From an uncultured Bryobacterales bacterium (GTDB lineage Bacteria > Acidobacteriota > Terriglobia > Bryobacterales > UBA6623), in contig CAMPKL010000158.1 of assembly GCA_946887065.1 (NCBI GenBank), positions 1 through 7,525 on the forward strand: a stretch of 7,525 nucleotides of DNA, given 5' to 3'. A model generated the notes under the pieces. The model saw only the letters and a list, made by a program, of their open reading frames with translations, ran no database searches and was not told where the DNA came from. The position numbers and the translations under genes were made by a program. Shown here in pieces: positions 1-7,219 of this stretch. How positions within the stretch are numbered: the stretch's first letter is position 1; the number at the start of each line of letters is the position of its first letter.

Positions 1-2
1 CC

Positions 3-1172
3 TTAAGGCTGCGGCAGCGCAAAGCGTTCCGGACGCATGGCTTCGATGACGATCTCGGTGTCGCCGTCGACGATGAGTTTGGCCAGCGCGAGCCCGCTTC
101 CCGGCGCCGTCATCACCCCCATCCGGAAATGGCCGGCGGAAACAAAGACGTCGTCGCGACCAGGCACGCCGCCGATGACCGGCAGCAGGTCGCCGCAGTG
201 CGGACGAAACCCCGTCCACGAACACAGGGTCGGCTGCTCGGCCAAAGCGGGGAACCGTGCGGCGAGATCGGCTCGAATCTCGGCGACGACCGCTTCATCG
301 GGCGCACGGTCGAAGGCGACCTGTTCCTCTGAACCTCCGCCGGCGATCTCCCCCGAGGGGAGCTGCCACCAGTAGTACTTGGGTCCAATTACCGCGGTGC
401 GGATCGTGCCGGGGGGCATCTTGGGGAGCGCCAGCAGCGTGCCTCTCACAGGACGAATCGGTGGCGTCCAGCCCAGAGCCTGCGTTGTTAGCGGAGTCCA
501 GGCGCCGCAGGCCACGACGACGCATTCGGTCTCGATGTTGCCGGCGGGAGTCACCACGGGCGGGCCTATGCGCAAGGCTTCCGTGTGGGCGCAGACTTTG
601 CCTCCGGCATCGCGAATGCGGCGAATCCAGCCTACGGCTAGCTTGGCCGGATGCACCTGGCTGTCGTCGGGGAACAGCAGCCCCCCAGCGAAGTCGCCGC
701 TGAGGCCAGGCTCCAGATCGCGCAGCTCCGCCGGGTCGAGGATCTCCGCTTCGAAACCGGCGCGCCGCGCCGCCGCGGCTCTTCCCTTGGCAACGGCGTG
801 GGCGGGCTCGTCTTCAATCAGTTCCAGCAAGCCGCCGTAGATGCGATCAAAGGTGAAGCGGTCTTCCAACTCATCGTAGAGGGCGGCGCTGTCGGCGAGC
901 AGCGGTATGGCCGCGGCTGCACCCTTGGCCACCGATTGGTGGGCGAACCACAAGCCGCCGGCGTTCGCGCCGCCCGCCTCGCCCACTAGATCTCCGCGAT
1001 CGATGACGCAGACGTTCTCAACGCCAGCTTCCACCAGGTAGTACGCGGTCGCTAGGCCAATTGGACCGGCCCCGACGACGACGATCTCGGCCGACGCGGG
1101 AGCTTCGTCGGAGGCCGCCAGGGTGGCGCGGTCGGCCTCGCCCAACGTCCTAAGCCAGATGGAGTCACGCAC
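3..1172 (-). CDS. FAD-dependent oxidoreductase, DAO family (glycine/D-amino-acid oxidase-like)
   Basis: A complete 389-residue flavoprotein, predicted to oxidise the C-N bond of a small amine or amino acid using FAD. Seen: after a polar stretch of about 27 residues comes the dinucleotide-binding strand with GAGPIG at 34-39, then VIDRG with Asp58 at the ribose-binding position (many relatives have Glu). GGANAGG follows at 67-73, PVRG at 241-244, GFRPHCGDLLPVIG near 321-334, and GHFRMGVMTAP at 347-357 as the C-terminal FAD-contacting segment. Arg323 and Arg350 sit where glycine oxidase ThiO has its substrate-carboxylate and nearby arginines (family knowledge, aligned by eye). The overall look is ThiO/HcnC/proline-dehydrogenase-like. 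There is no signal peptide, so it is probably cytoplasmic or peripheral. The start is GTG; an in-frame TGA lies five codons upstream, so the frame cannot extend far. No Shine-Dalgarno sequence is visible. It lies 47 bases downstream of the GH88 gene on the same strand. Substrate unknown; family call firm. Confidence 0.9.
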   Translation of the reverse strand: MRDSIWLRTLGEADRATLAASDEAPASAEIVVVGAGPIGLATAYYLVEAGVENVCVIDRGDLVGEAGGANAGGLWFAHQSVAKGAAAAIPLLADSAALYDELEDRFTFDRIYGGLLELIEDEPAHAVAKGRAAAARRAGFEAEILDPAELRDLEPGLSGDFAGGLLFPDDSQVHPAKLAVGWIRRIRDAGGKVCAHTEALRIGPPVVTPAGNIETECVVVACGAWTPLTTQALGWTPPIRPVRGTLLALPKMPPGTIRTAVIGPKYYWWQLPSGEIAGGGSEEQVAFDRAPDEAVVAEIRADLAARFPALAEQPTLCSWTGFRPHCGDLLPVIGGVPGRDDVFVSAGHFRMGVMTAPGSGLALAKLIVDGDTEIVIEAMRPERFALPQP

Positions 1173-1173
1173 A

Positions 1174-1187
1174 AGACCATCGTATCA
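1174..1187 (-). promoter_or_regulatory. Start-proximal motif TGATACGATGGTCT before the FAD oxidoreductase
   Basis: This 14-base stretch ends one base before the GTG start at 1172. It matches 12 of 14 bases of the segment just before the GH88 start (2346-2359). It contains TACGAT (1179-1184), four of six to a sigma70 -10 box, or alternatively GATACG. I found no acceptable -35 hexamer at 16-18 bases. It could be a -10 element of a leaderless or short-leader promoter, a regulator or translation signal, or coincidence. Confidence 0.3.
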
Positions 1188-1219
1188 AGGCGCCTGCGCA
1201 CGCCGGATGCTTGTGCACG

Positions 1220-2341
1220 CTAGTCGATGGGGCTCAGTGCGCGGTCCAATGCTTCACAGAAAAAGTACTCGCCCCACATGACGCTTTCGCCGACGCCGAG
1301 CCCTTTGTCGAGGTGATAGATGCCTTCCTTGAGGATGCCCTCCCATTCGGGCGTCGCCGAGGCGAGGTAGGGCGGCTCGCACAGCGTCGCCAGAATCCGA
1401 CGGGCGACGCCGTCGTAGAGCGCGCCTTGGGCCGGGTGGGGAACTGCGCGCGCCAAACGGAACAAGCCCGCGGCCGTAATAGCGGCGGCCGATGACTCGC
1501 GCCTTTGCTCGACATCAGGAGGGAAATCGTAGTCCATCAGCGGCACGCCGTCGGCGGGCGTGTGCAGGATGTAGTAATTGGCGCAAGCCCGGGCCGTCTC
1601 GAAGAATCGCGGGTCGCGCGTCGCTTCGTAGACCGAAGTGAAGCCGTAGATGGCCCAAGCCAGGCCGCGCGACCAGCAGGAGTCGCCGCGGTAGCCTTGC
1701 TGCGTCGACTGGCGCAAGAACTCGCCGGTTTCTAAATCGAAAATCCCTTCGTGGGCCGTGCTGCCATCGCCGCGGACGAGTCTTTTTTGGGTTGTGAGGC
1801 AGTGCTTCAGCGCGACTTCGAGCAGCGCCTCATCGCCGGTCTTCTGAGCAGCGTAGATGATGATGCCGACATTGGCCATGATGTCGATGAAAGTCGACTC
1901 GGGCCCCATGAAGGAGCTGAGGTACTCGCCTTTCTCTTTGAAGCGTTTCGCCAGCGTTTGCCCGGCTTGGATGACGACGGCATCGAGTTCGGCGTCGCCG
2001 CTCAACTCGTGCCAACGGTGGTAGGTGGAGAAGAAGATGAAGCCCAGGTCGTGGACGTCGCGGTCGAACTGCCGCTCTTCCAGCGGCTTGCTGTAGCGCT
2101 CTGCCGCCGCGAACCAATAGGGGTCCCGGGTGCGCTTGGCGAAGATCCACATCATGCCCGGCAGAAAGCCGTCGCACCAGCGCGTCCAGGCCTCTTTGCC
2201 GTGACGCCAGCGCCCGGCCTCGGAATACATCGGGTAGAAGCCCGGATCTTTTTCTATCAAGTTACGGACTTGACCTTGGGCGAACTCGAAGGCACGTTCG
2301 GCGGCGGGCCGCCATTGGTCGGATGCGCAGATTTCCACCAT
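1220..2341 (-). CDS. Unsaturated glucuronyl hydrolase, glycoside hydrolase family 88
   Basis: A complete 373-residue (alpha/alpha)6-barrel enzyme. Family GH88 acts on oligosaccharides made by polysaccharide lyases: it hydrates the C4-C5 double bond of the terminal unsaturated uronic acid, freeing a keto-uronate that enters the KDG route. Seen: [11 protein letters not shown] at 55-65, HDLGF at 97-101 with Asp98, FIDIMAN at 151-157 with Asp153, [11 protein letters not shown] at 197-207 with His197, [19 protein letters not shown] at 216-234, and ESSAAAI at 282-288. Asp98 and Asp153 correspond to the two catalytic aspartates of Bacillus UGL (Asp88 and Asp149). The length also matches that enzyme (about 377). 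There is no signal peptide, so it should act in the cytoplasm on imported oligosaccharides; many GH88/GH105 relatives are exported instead. No lyase or porin gene is in view. The ATG start fits the family N-terminus. It heads the minus-strand pair and is divergent from the isomerase gene. The polysaccharide source (glycosaminoglycan, plant or algal) cannot be read from sequence. Confidence 0.92.
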   Translation of the reverse strand: MVEICASDQWRPAAERAFEFAQGQVRNLIEKDPGFYPMYSEAGRWRHGKEAWTRWCDGFLPGMMWIFAKRTRDPYWFAAAERYSKPLEERQFDRDVHDLGFIFFSTYHRWHELSGDAELDAVVIQAGQTLAKRFKEKGEYLSSFMGPESTFIDIMANVGIIIYAAQKTGDEALLEVALKHCLTTQKRLVRGDGSTAHEGIFDLETGEFLRQSTQQGYRGDSCWSRGLAWAIYGFTSVYEATRDPRFFETARACANYYILHTPADGVPLMDYDFPPDVEQRRESSAAAITAAGLFRLARAVPHPAQGALYDGVARRILATLCEPPYLASATPEWEGILKEGIYHLDKGLGVGESVMWGEYFFCEALDRALSPID

Positions 2342-2402
2342 AAGCAGGCCAGCGTATCACGCCGGCTCGGCCCTGGCGGGAACTTCCGCTAAGCTGTCAT
2401 CC
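2342..2402. promoter_or_regulatory. Divergent intergenic region between GH88 and isomerase genes
   Basis: These 61 bases separate two start codons facing away from each other, so promoters for both directions should lie here or overlap the gene starts. No strong sigma70 promoter is evident. On the plus strand TAAGCT (2390-2395) sits seven bases before the ATG at 2403 but matches a -10 box at only three of six positions, and its -35 is poor. On the minus strand the TGATACG motif is the only candidate. Neither start has a Shine-Dalgarno sequence. Joint control by one regulator is possible, but no clear palindromic operator was found. Confidence 0.45.
2346..2359 (-). promoter_or_regulatory. Start-proximal motif TGATACGCTGGCCT before GH88
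   Basis: This 14-base stretch ends four bases before the GH88 ATG. It is 12 of 14 identical to the one before the FAD oxidoreductase (1174-1187). Its GATACG or TACGCT core could be a weak -10 hexamer giving a very short leader. No -35 partner is recognisable. It stands out because the next minus-strand gene has the same motif at nearly the same place. Confidence 0.3.
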
Positions 2403-3335
2403 ATGCAATTGGGATTCGTGAGCGCGATCTTAGCCGATCAGACTTTTGAGCAGGTGATCGAGTTCGCCGCACGGGCGGGCTTCGACTGCGTCGAAGTCAT
2501 GTGTTGGCCGCAGGGCAAGGCCGAACGGCGCTACGCGGGGGTGACGCACATTGATGTCGCCGATCTAAAGAAATCCGATGCGACCTACATCAACGACTTG
2601 TTGAAGTCGGCCGGAGTCTCGATCAGCAGCCTGGGTTATTACCCCAACGCGCTCTCGCCCGATCGAGATGAGGCCCGCACGGCGGTCGCTCACCTGCGCA
2701 AAGTGATTCGCGCCTCCGCTCTGCTTGGGATCAACAAAGTCACCGCTTTCGTTGGGCGCGATTTCACCAAATCGGTTGAAGACAGCTGGCCGCGCTTCTT
2801 GAAGACGTGGACGCCGTTGATTCAGTACGCCGAAGACCGCGGCGTTTGGGTCGGGATTGAGAACTGCCCGATGCTTTTCACCCGCGACGAGTGGCCCTCG
2901 GGGAAAAATTTGGCGCATAGCCCGGCGATCTGGCGGCGCATGTTCGCGGATATCCCGAGTAAGTCTTTCGGCCTCAACTACGACCCCTCGCACATGGTCT
3001 GGCAGCAGATGGATGAGATCGCGCCGATCAAGGAGTTCTCCGGGCGCATTCGGCACACACATGCCAAGGATGTACGCGTCGACTGGGACCGATTGAACGA
3101 CGTCGGGGTGCTGGCCTTGCCGAATGACTATCACACGCCGAAACTGCCGGGCCTGGGGGATGTCGACTGGAGCGGGTTTTTCTCAGCGCTGACGGATGCG
3201 CGCTATAACGGCGCGGTCTGCATCGAGGTGGAGGATCGCGTCTACGAGGGCACGCTGCAGGCGCGGCACGAGTCGCTGCGACAGAGCGCGCGATATCTGT
3301 CGCAGTTCATGCCCTTCGCAAATTTGGGACGATAA
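2403..3335 (+). CDS. Sugar phosphate isomerase/epimerase-like TIM-barrel protein (AP endonuclease 2 superfamily)
   Basis: A complete 310-residue protein of the xylose isomerase-like TIM-barrel superfamily, which isomerises or epimerises sugars, keto-sugars and sugar acids using a divalent metal. Seen: the barrel starts at residue 1 ([10 protein letters not shown]), followed by [11 protein letters not shown] at 26-36. The metal-site residues come in the usual order: Glu153 in IEN, Asp194 in YDPSH, His220 in HTHAKD and Glu275 in [13 protein letters not shown] at 249-256 is the typical loop before the last strand. There is no signal peptide or membrane segment, so it is cytoplasmic. The ATG start gives the expected family N-terminus, and no Shine-Dalgarno sequence precedes it. 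The FAD-linked dehydrogenase follows after 36 bases and is probably co-transcribed; the GH88 gene is divergent. The context favours a sugar or sugar-acid substrate, but family members are too varied to name it. An inositol-pathway (IolE/IolI-like) role is an alternative that nothing nearby supports. Confidence 0.88.
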   Translation: MQLGFVSAILADQTFEQVIEFAARAGFDCVEVMCWPQGKAERRYAGVTHIDVADLKKSDATYINDLLKSAGVSISSLGYYPNALSPDRDEARTAVAHLRKVIRASALLGINKVTAFVGRDFTKSVEDSWPRFLKTWTPLIQYAEDRGVWVGIENCPMLFTRDEWPSGKNLAHSPAIWRRMFADIPSKSFGLNYDPSHMVWQQMDEIAPIKEFSGRIRHTHAKDVRVDWDRLNDVGVLALPNDYHTPKLPGLGDVDWSGFFSALTDARYNGAVCIEVEDRVYEGTLQARHESLRQSARYLSQFMPFANLGR

Positions 3336-3341
3336 AGAGAG

Positions 3342-3351
3342 CGGCGCGCCG
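3342..3351. repeat. Perfect 10-base palindrome between isomerase and dehydrogenase genes
   Basis: CGGCGCGCCG is a perfect palindrome in the 36-base gap after the isomerase stop. It has no loop and no following T-run, so it is not a terminator. In GC-rich DNA such a palindrome may have no function. Nothing here argues against read-through into the next gene. Confidence 0.3.
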
Positions 3352-3371
3352 TCAGGCTAGGCCGGAATCAC

Positions 3372-6275
3372 ATGTCGCAACGTCAAGAGTTGGAGGCCGC
3401 GTTTCGCGGGGCGGTCGAAGGGGAAGTCCGCTTCGATGCGTACTCGAGGGTCTTGTATTCGACGGACGCCAGCGCTTGGCAGATCGAGCCGATCGGGGCC
3501 GTCATTCCGCGCCACAAGGGAGACGTCGTCGAATCGGTGCGCATTGCCGCTAAGCACCGCATACCGATCTTGCCGCGCGGCGGGGCGACGAGTCTTTCGG
3601 GACAGACCGTCGGCGAAGCGGTCCATATCGACTTCTCGAAGTACATGAACCGGATCCTCGAAACGAACGTCGAGGAGCAATGGGTTCGGGTCGAGCCCGG
3701 CGTCGTGCAGGATCAGCTTGGGCGGCACTTGCGTCCGCTGGGCTTTCAGTTCGGCCCGGCGACTTCGTCGGCCAGCCGGGCCACGCTTGGCGGGATGGTC
3801 GGCAACAACTCCGCCGGCTCGCACTCGGTTCTCTACGGCAAGACGATCGATCACGTGATCGAACTGAAGGTCGTGCTGTCGGACGGCTCGGAGGCGTGGT
3901 TCCGCCCGGTCGAGAACGGCAGCCTTGAGGGCCTCACGCGGGGCGACTCGTTCGAGGCGAAGCTGTACCGCGAATCGTTGGCGCTGGGCGAGAAGTACCG
4001 CGAGCTGACGCTCGAAAAGTTTCCCAAAATTCTGCGGCGCGTTAGCGGCTACAACTTAGACGAACTCGTCCGCAACAACGGACACTACGGCGCCGGCTAC
4101 TCGGCCAAGCCCGGGCCGTTCAACCTAGCCCGCGTGGTGATCGGCAGCGAAGGCACGATGGGCGTGATCGTCGAGGCCAAGCTGCGCATCGTTCCGGCGC
4201 CGCGTCACAAGGCGATCCTGGTCACGCACTTCAAGACGCTGTTCGACGCGGTCGACGCCACGGATGAAATCATGGCAACGAGCCCGGCGGCGTGCGAGCT
4301 GATCGACGGATTTATTCTTTCGAAGGCTCGCAAACTCGACGAGTTCAAAGACCGCATCGCCTTCGTCGATCCCGAAGCGCAAGCGTTGATGGTGACTGAG
4401 TACTACGGCGAGAGCGATGCCGAAGTCGCCGACAAGGTCCACAAGCTGCGGCTGCTGCTCGAGAGCAAGGGCCACGGCTACGGGCATCTGGAAGTCACCG
4501 ACGCCAAGCAGCAGTTAGGTATTTGGCAAACACGCAAGGAATCGCTGGGCATCATGATGAGCATCCGCGGCGATCACAAGCCCGTGGCGTTTGTGGAAGA
4601 CCCGGCGGTGCCGCTCAAGGAACTGCCTGCATTCTTGCGCGAGTTCTCCGGCGTGCTCGACAAGCACAATGCCCAGGGCGGCTATTACGGCCACGCCTCG
4701 GTGGGCTGTTTGCATATCCGCCCGATGATCAATTTGAAAGATCCGGCGGAGGTGACCAAGATGGCCACGATCGCCGACGAGGTCTTCCAGCTTGTGATGC
4801 AGCACGGCGGCTCGATGAGCGGCGAGCACGGCGATGGCATCGCGCGTTCGAAGTACAACCGCTGGCTGTTCGGCGACGACATCTATAAGGGCTTCCTCGA
4901 ACTCAAGAAGCTTTGGGACCCGGACAACATCCTCAATCCCGGCAAAGTCGTCAATGCGCCCGAGTTGACCGAGGACCTTCGCTATGGCGGCTCCTACCAG
5001 ACCGTACAGATCAAAACGCACCTCGACTTCTCTCGCGACGGCGGATTCGCTCGCGCGGTGGAGATGTGCAACGGCGCAGGGGTCTGCCGCAAGCGCATGG
5101 TCGGCACGATGTGCCCTTCCTATCACGCCACTTTGGAAGAGGAGCATTCGACACGCGGACGAGCGAACCTGCTGCGCGCCGCGCTATCCGGCAATTTGCC
5201 GCACGAGGAGTTCACGTCCGAGCGCATGTACAAGGCGCTCGATCTGTGTCTTGAGTGCAAAGGCTGCAAGCGCGAGTGCCCCTCCAACGTTGATCTGGCC
5301 AAGATTAAGTACGAGTTCCTGGCGCACTACTACGAGAAGCACGGCACGCCCATAAGAGCCAAGTTCTTCGGAGCCGCGGAGACCATCAACAAATGGGGAT
5401 CGCGCTTTGCCGGGTTGGCCAACTGGTCGCTGAAGCTCGGCCCTCTCAAAGCCCTCAACCAAGCCCTACTCGGCGTCGACGCTCGCCGCGACTTGCCGCC
5501 GTTCGCGCCGCAGTCGCTCGCCGCTTGGTTCGCCAAGCGCGGCAGTCAAGGCGGCGCCAAGGGACAGGTCGCGTTCTTCAATGACTGCTTCACTAACTAC
5601 AACTACCCCGAAGTAGGACGCGCCGCCGTCGAACTGCTCGAAACAGCGGGCTACAACGTCCTGCTGGCTGAAAAGGTTTGCTGCGGACGCCCGATGATTT
5701 CCAAGGGATTGCTTGAGGACGCCCGCAAACAAGCCGAGCAAAATGTCCATCTGCTTTCGCGTTACGCCAAGAACAACATTCCCGTCCTGGGCGTCGAACC
5801 GAGCTGCCTGCTGACGCTGCGGGACGAGTATCTCGACCTGGTTAAGGGCGATGCCGTGCAGGGCGTTGCCAAGAACGCTTGGATGGTTGATGAGTTCCTT
5901 GTTGAGCAGAACCGCAAAGGCGATCTCGATCTCAAACTAAAGCCGCTAAAGGGCGTACTGCTGCACGGTCATTGTCACCAAAAAGCGCATATCGGCACGG
6001 CCCCGACGCTGCAGGCTTTGCGCCTGATTCCGGATTGTCAGGTTGACGAAGTCAATTCCGGTTGTTGCGGCATGGCCGGATCGTTTGGATTTGAGAGGGA
6101 GCACTACGACATCTCCGAAAAGATTGGACGGGAACGCTTATTCCCCGCTGTCGAGGCCGCGGACAGCGATACGGAGATTGCCGTGACCGGAGTCTCTTGC
6201 CGCCAACAGATCTCCCATTTCACCAAACGCCGTCCGCGGCACGTGATCGAGATCTTGCGCGACGCAGCACGTTAA
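3372..6275 (+). CDS. FAD-linked D-2-hydroxyacid dehydrogenase fused to Fe-S and CCG modules (YdiJ / GlcD-GlcF type)
   Basis: A complete 967-residue protein joining a GlcD-like flavoprotein to a GlcF-like iron-sulfur protein in one chain, as in E. coli YdiJ (about 1,018). It probably oxidises a D-2-hydroxyacid (D-lactate, D-2-hydroxyglutarate or a sugar-derived acid) and passes electrons through Fe-S centres to the quinone pool at the inner membrane face. Seen: the VAO-type FAD domain with PRGGATSLSGQTVG (68-81), GPATSSASRATLGGMVGNNS (128-147) and VIGSEGTMGV (256-265). The cap and C-terminal flavin domain (about 280-525) carries His441 and His448 in GHASVGCLHIRP, plus GEHGDGIARS (484-493), matching the metal/active site of D2HGDH-like enzymes. 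A ferredoxin-like segment has Cys566, 572, 581 and CLECKGCKRECP (626-637). Two CCG domains follow, with Cys739, 770-771, 812 and Cys868, 898-899, 943. There is no transmembrane helix. Upstream AGG/GGA (3359-3366) is at best a weak ribosome site. It is probably in an operon with the isomerase. Substrate unresolved. Confidence 0.92.
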   Translation: MSQRQELEAAFRGAVEGEVRFDAYSRVLYSTDASAWQIEPIGAVIPRHKGDVVESVRIAAKHRIPILPRGGATSLSGQTVGEAVHIDFSKYMNRILETNVEEQWVRVEPGVVQDQLGRHLRPLGFQFGPATSSASRATLGGMVGNNSAGSHSVLYGKTIDHVIELKVVLSDGSEAWFRPVENGSLEGLTRGDSFEAKLYRESLALGEKYRELTLEKFPKILRRVSGYNLDELVRNNGHYGAGYSAKPGPFNLARVVIGSEGTMGVIVEAKLRIVPAPRHKAILVTHFKTLFDAVDATDEIMATSPAACELIDGFILSKARKLDEFKDRIAFVDPEAQALMVTEYYGESDAEVADKVHKLRLLLESKGHGYGHLEVTDAKQQLGIWQTRKESLGIMMSIRGDHKPVAFVEDPAVPLKELPAFLREFSGVLDKHNAQGGYYGHASVGCLHIRPMINLKDPAEVTKMATIADEVFQLVMQHGGSMSGEHGDGIARSKYNRWLFGDDIYKGFLELKKLWDPDNILNPGKVVNAPELTEDLRYGGSYQTVQIKTHLDFSRDGGFARAVEMCNGAGVCRKRMVGTMCPSYHATLEEEHSTRGRANLLRAALSGNLPHEEFTSERMYKALDLCLECKGCKRECPSNVDLAKIKYEFLAHYYEKHGTPIRAKFFGAAETINKWGSRFAGLANWSLKLGPLKALNQALLGVDARRDLPPFAPQSLAAWFAKRGSQGGAKGQVAFFNDCFTNYNYPEVGRAAVELLETAGYNVLLAEKVCCGRPMISKGLLEDARKQAEQNVHLLSRYAKNNIPVLGVEPSCLLTLRDEYLDLVKGDAVQGVAKNAWMVDEFLVEQNRKGDLDLKLKPLKGVLLHGHCHQKAHIGTAPTLQALRLIPDCQVDEVNSGCCGMAGSFGFEREHYDISEKIGRERLFPAVEAADSDTEIAVTGVSCRQQISHFTKRRPRHVIEILRDAAR

Positions 6276-6288
6276 GGACAGGACGCTC

Positions 6289-6311
6289 CGAGGCCGGCAG
6301 GATCGGCTTCG
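6289..6311 (+). other. Hairpin-forming inverted repeat between dehydrogenase and transporter genes
   Basis: CGAGGCCG (6289-6296) can pair with CGGCTTCG (6304-6311) over eight base pairs with one G-U wobble and a seven-base loop. No T-run follows, so it is not a standard intrinsic terminator. It starts 13 bases after the dehydrogenase stop and ends 12 bases before the transporter ATG. It could stabilise an mRNA end, pause transcription or lower translation of the transporter, or be chance in GC-rich DNA. Confidence 0.35.
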
Positions 6312-6323
6312 AGCTACCGGTGT

Positions 6324-7217
6324 ATGAAACCGCAACCTCTTAGTTTCTCCAGCGGCATGCTGGCTCTGTGGGTCTCGATCCTGTGGGGCGGCAATGTGGT
6401 TGCGATCAAATTGGGCCTGGGCACTTTGCCTCCCTTCTGGAGCGCCTTCTGGCGATTCATGGTGGGCGCCGCGACGGTCCTGATTTGGGCCTGGATCAAA
6501 CGTGCGGAGCTATTGCCCGAACGAGAGGACCGGGGTTCCGCGGTCATATTGGGATTCCTGTTCGCCGCACAGATCAGTTGCTTGAACCTAGGAGTCAGCC
6601 TCACATCGCCGGCCTACGGCGTCGTGCTGCTGAACTCCCATCCGGTGTTCACGAATCTGTTCGGTCATTTCGTCGACAGCGAAGACAACCTCAACTTCCG
6701 CCGGCTGCTCGGCCTGGCGTTGGCGGTAATCGGCATGAGCTACGTTGCGACGGGTAGGCCCGACGCCGCACTGGCCCCGAACCCGATCGCCGGCAACCTA
6801 ATCCTGATCCTTTCAGCCGCCCTGCTGGCGACGCGCTCGCTCTACACGCGGCGTTTGGTTCAACGAGTGAATACCTTCAAGCCAGTGGTCTGGCAGATGT
6901 CGTTCGCCCTGCCGGTGTTTCTGTTTTTCGCGCTGCTGCTGGAGCCGCCTTTGTTGAAACCCGTCACTTGGCCGCCAGTGGCCGCAATCCTTTACCAGGG
7001 CGCGATCATCGGCGGGTTCTGCTTTGTTACCTGGACACAGCTGCTGCAAAAGCACGCCGCCGGCGTGTTATCGATGTTCGCCTTCCTGGTGCCGTTCTTT
7101 GGGGTGTTCTTGAGCTCCTACATGTTCGACGAGACAATCAACCCCGGTTTGCTTCTAGGAGCAGGGCTGGTAACGAGCGGCATCGTCATCGTGACGCGCT
7201 TTAGCGGCGGGAAGTAG
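6324..7217 (+). CDS. EamA-family (DMT superfamily) ten-helix membrane transporter
   Basis: A complete 297-residue inner-membrane protein of the drug/metabolite transporter superfamily, which exports or exchanges small metabolites (amino acids, nucleotide precursors, sugars). Seen: ten hydrophobic helices at about 11-30, 37-58, 72-91, 97-116, 127-143, 155-172, 187-206, 218-238, 247-267 and 274-292, forming two EamA repeats (about 10-143 and 155-292). Family signatures include WGGNVVAIKLGL (21-32), the ALLLNSHPVFT-like segment ending HPVFT at 106-110, and LVPFFGVFLSSYMFDE (255-270), which ends in the usual acidic residue before helix 10. Positive residues cluster in the loops (KRAELLPERED, TRRLVQR). 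The ATG at 6324 fits the family start. The Shine-Dalgarno sequence is at most a weak GAG ten bases upstream. It lies 48 bases after the dehydrogenase and may be co-transcribed with it, though a hairpin lies between. Substrate and direction cannot be told; export of a catabolic by-product is only a guess from context. Confidence 0.92.
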   Translation: MKPQPLSFSSGMLALWVSILWGGNVVAIKLGLGTLPPFWSAFWRFMVGAATVLIWAWIKRAELLPEREDRGSAVILGFLFAAQISCLNLGVSLTSPAYGVVLLNSHPVFTNLFGHFVDSEDNLNFRRLLGLALAVIGMSYVATGRPDAALAPNPIAGNLILILSAALLATRSLYTRRLVQRVNTFKPVVWQMSFALPVFLFFALLLEPPLLKPVTWPPVAAILYQGAIIGGFCFVTWTQLLQKHAAGVLSMFAFLVPFFGVFLSSYMFDETINPGLLLGAGLVTSGIVIVTRFSGGK

Positions 7218-7219
7218 TC

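Noticed and set aside
257..703. 148-codon plus-strand open frame opposite the FAD oxidoreductase
   Set aside because: Arg/Ser/Pro-rich composition typical of a shadow frame, with no plausible start signal.
1188..1195. Palindrome AGGCGCCT between the two minus-strand genes
   Set aside because: Eight bases, no flanking symmetry and no T-run; expected by chance in GC-rich DNA.
1751..2392. 213-codon plus-strand open frame opposite the GH88 gene
   Set aside because: It lies antisense to a gene with clear GH88 catalytic motifs; its translation shows no recognisable domain, and long antisense frames are expected in GC-rich DNA.
2565..3134. 189-codon minus-strand open frame inside the isomerase gene
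   Set aside because: Antisense to the metal-site motifs of the TIM barrel, with no domain of its own.
4515..5147. 210-codon minus-strand open frame inside the dehydrogenase gene
   Set aside because: Antisense to strongly conserved flavin and Fe-S motifs; its His/Ala/Val-rich translation is typical of a shadow frame.
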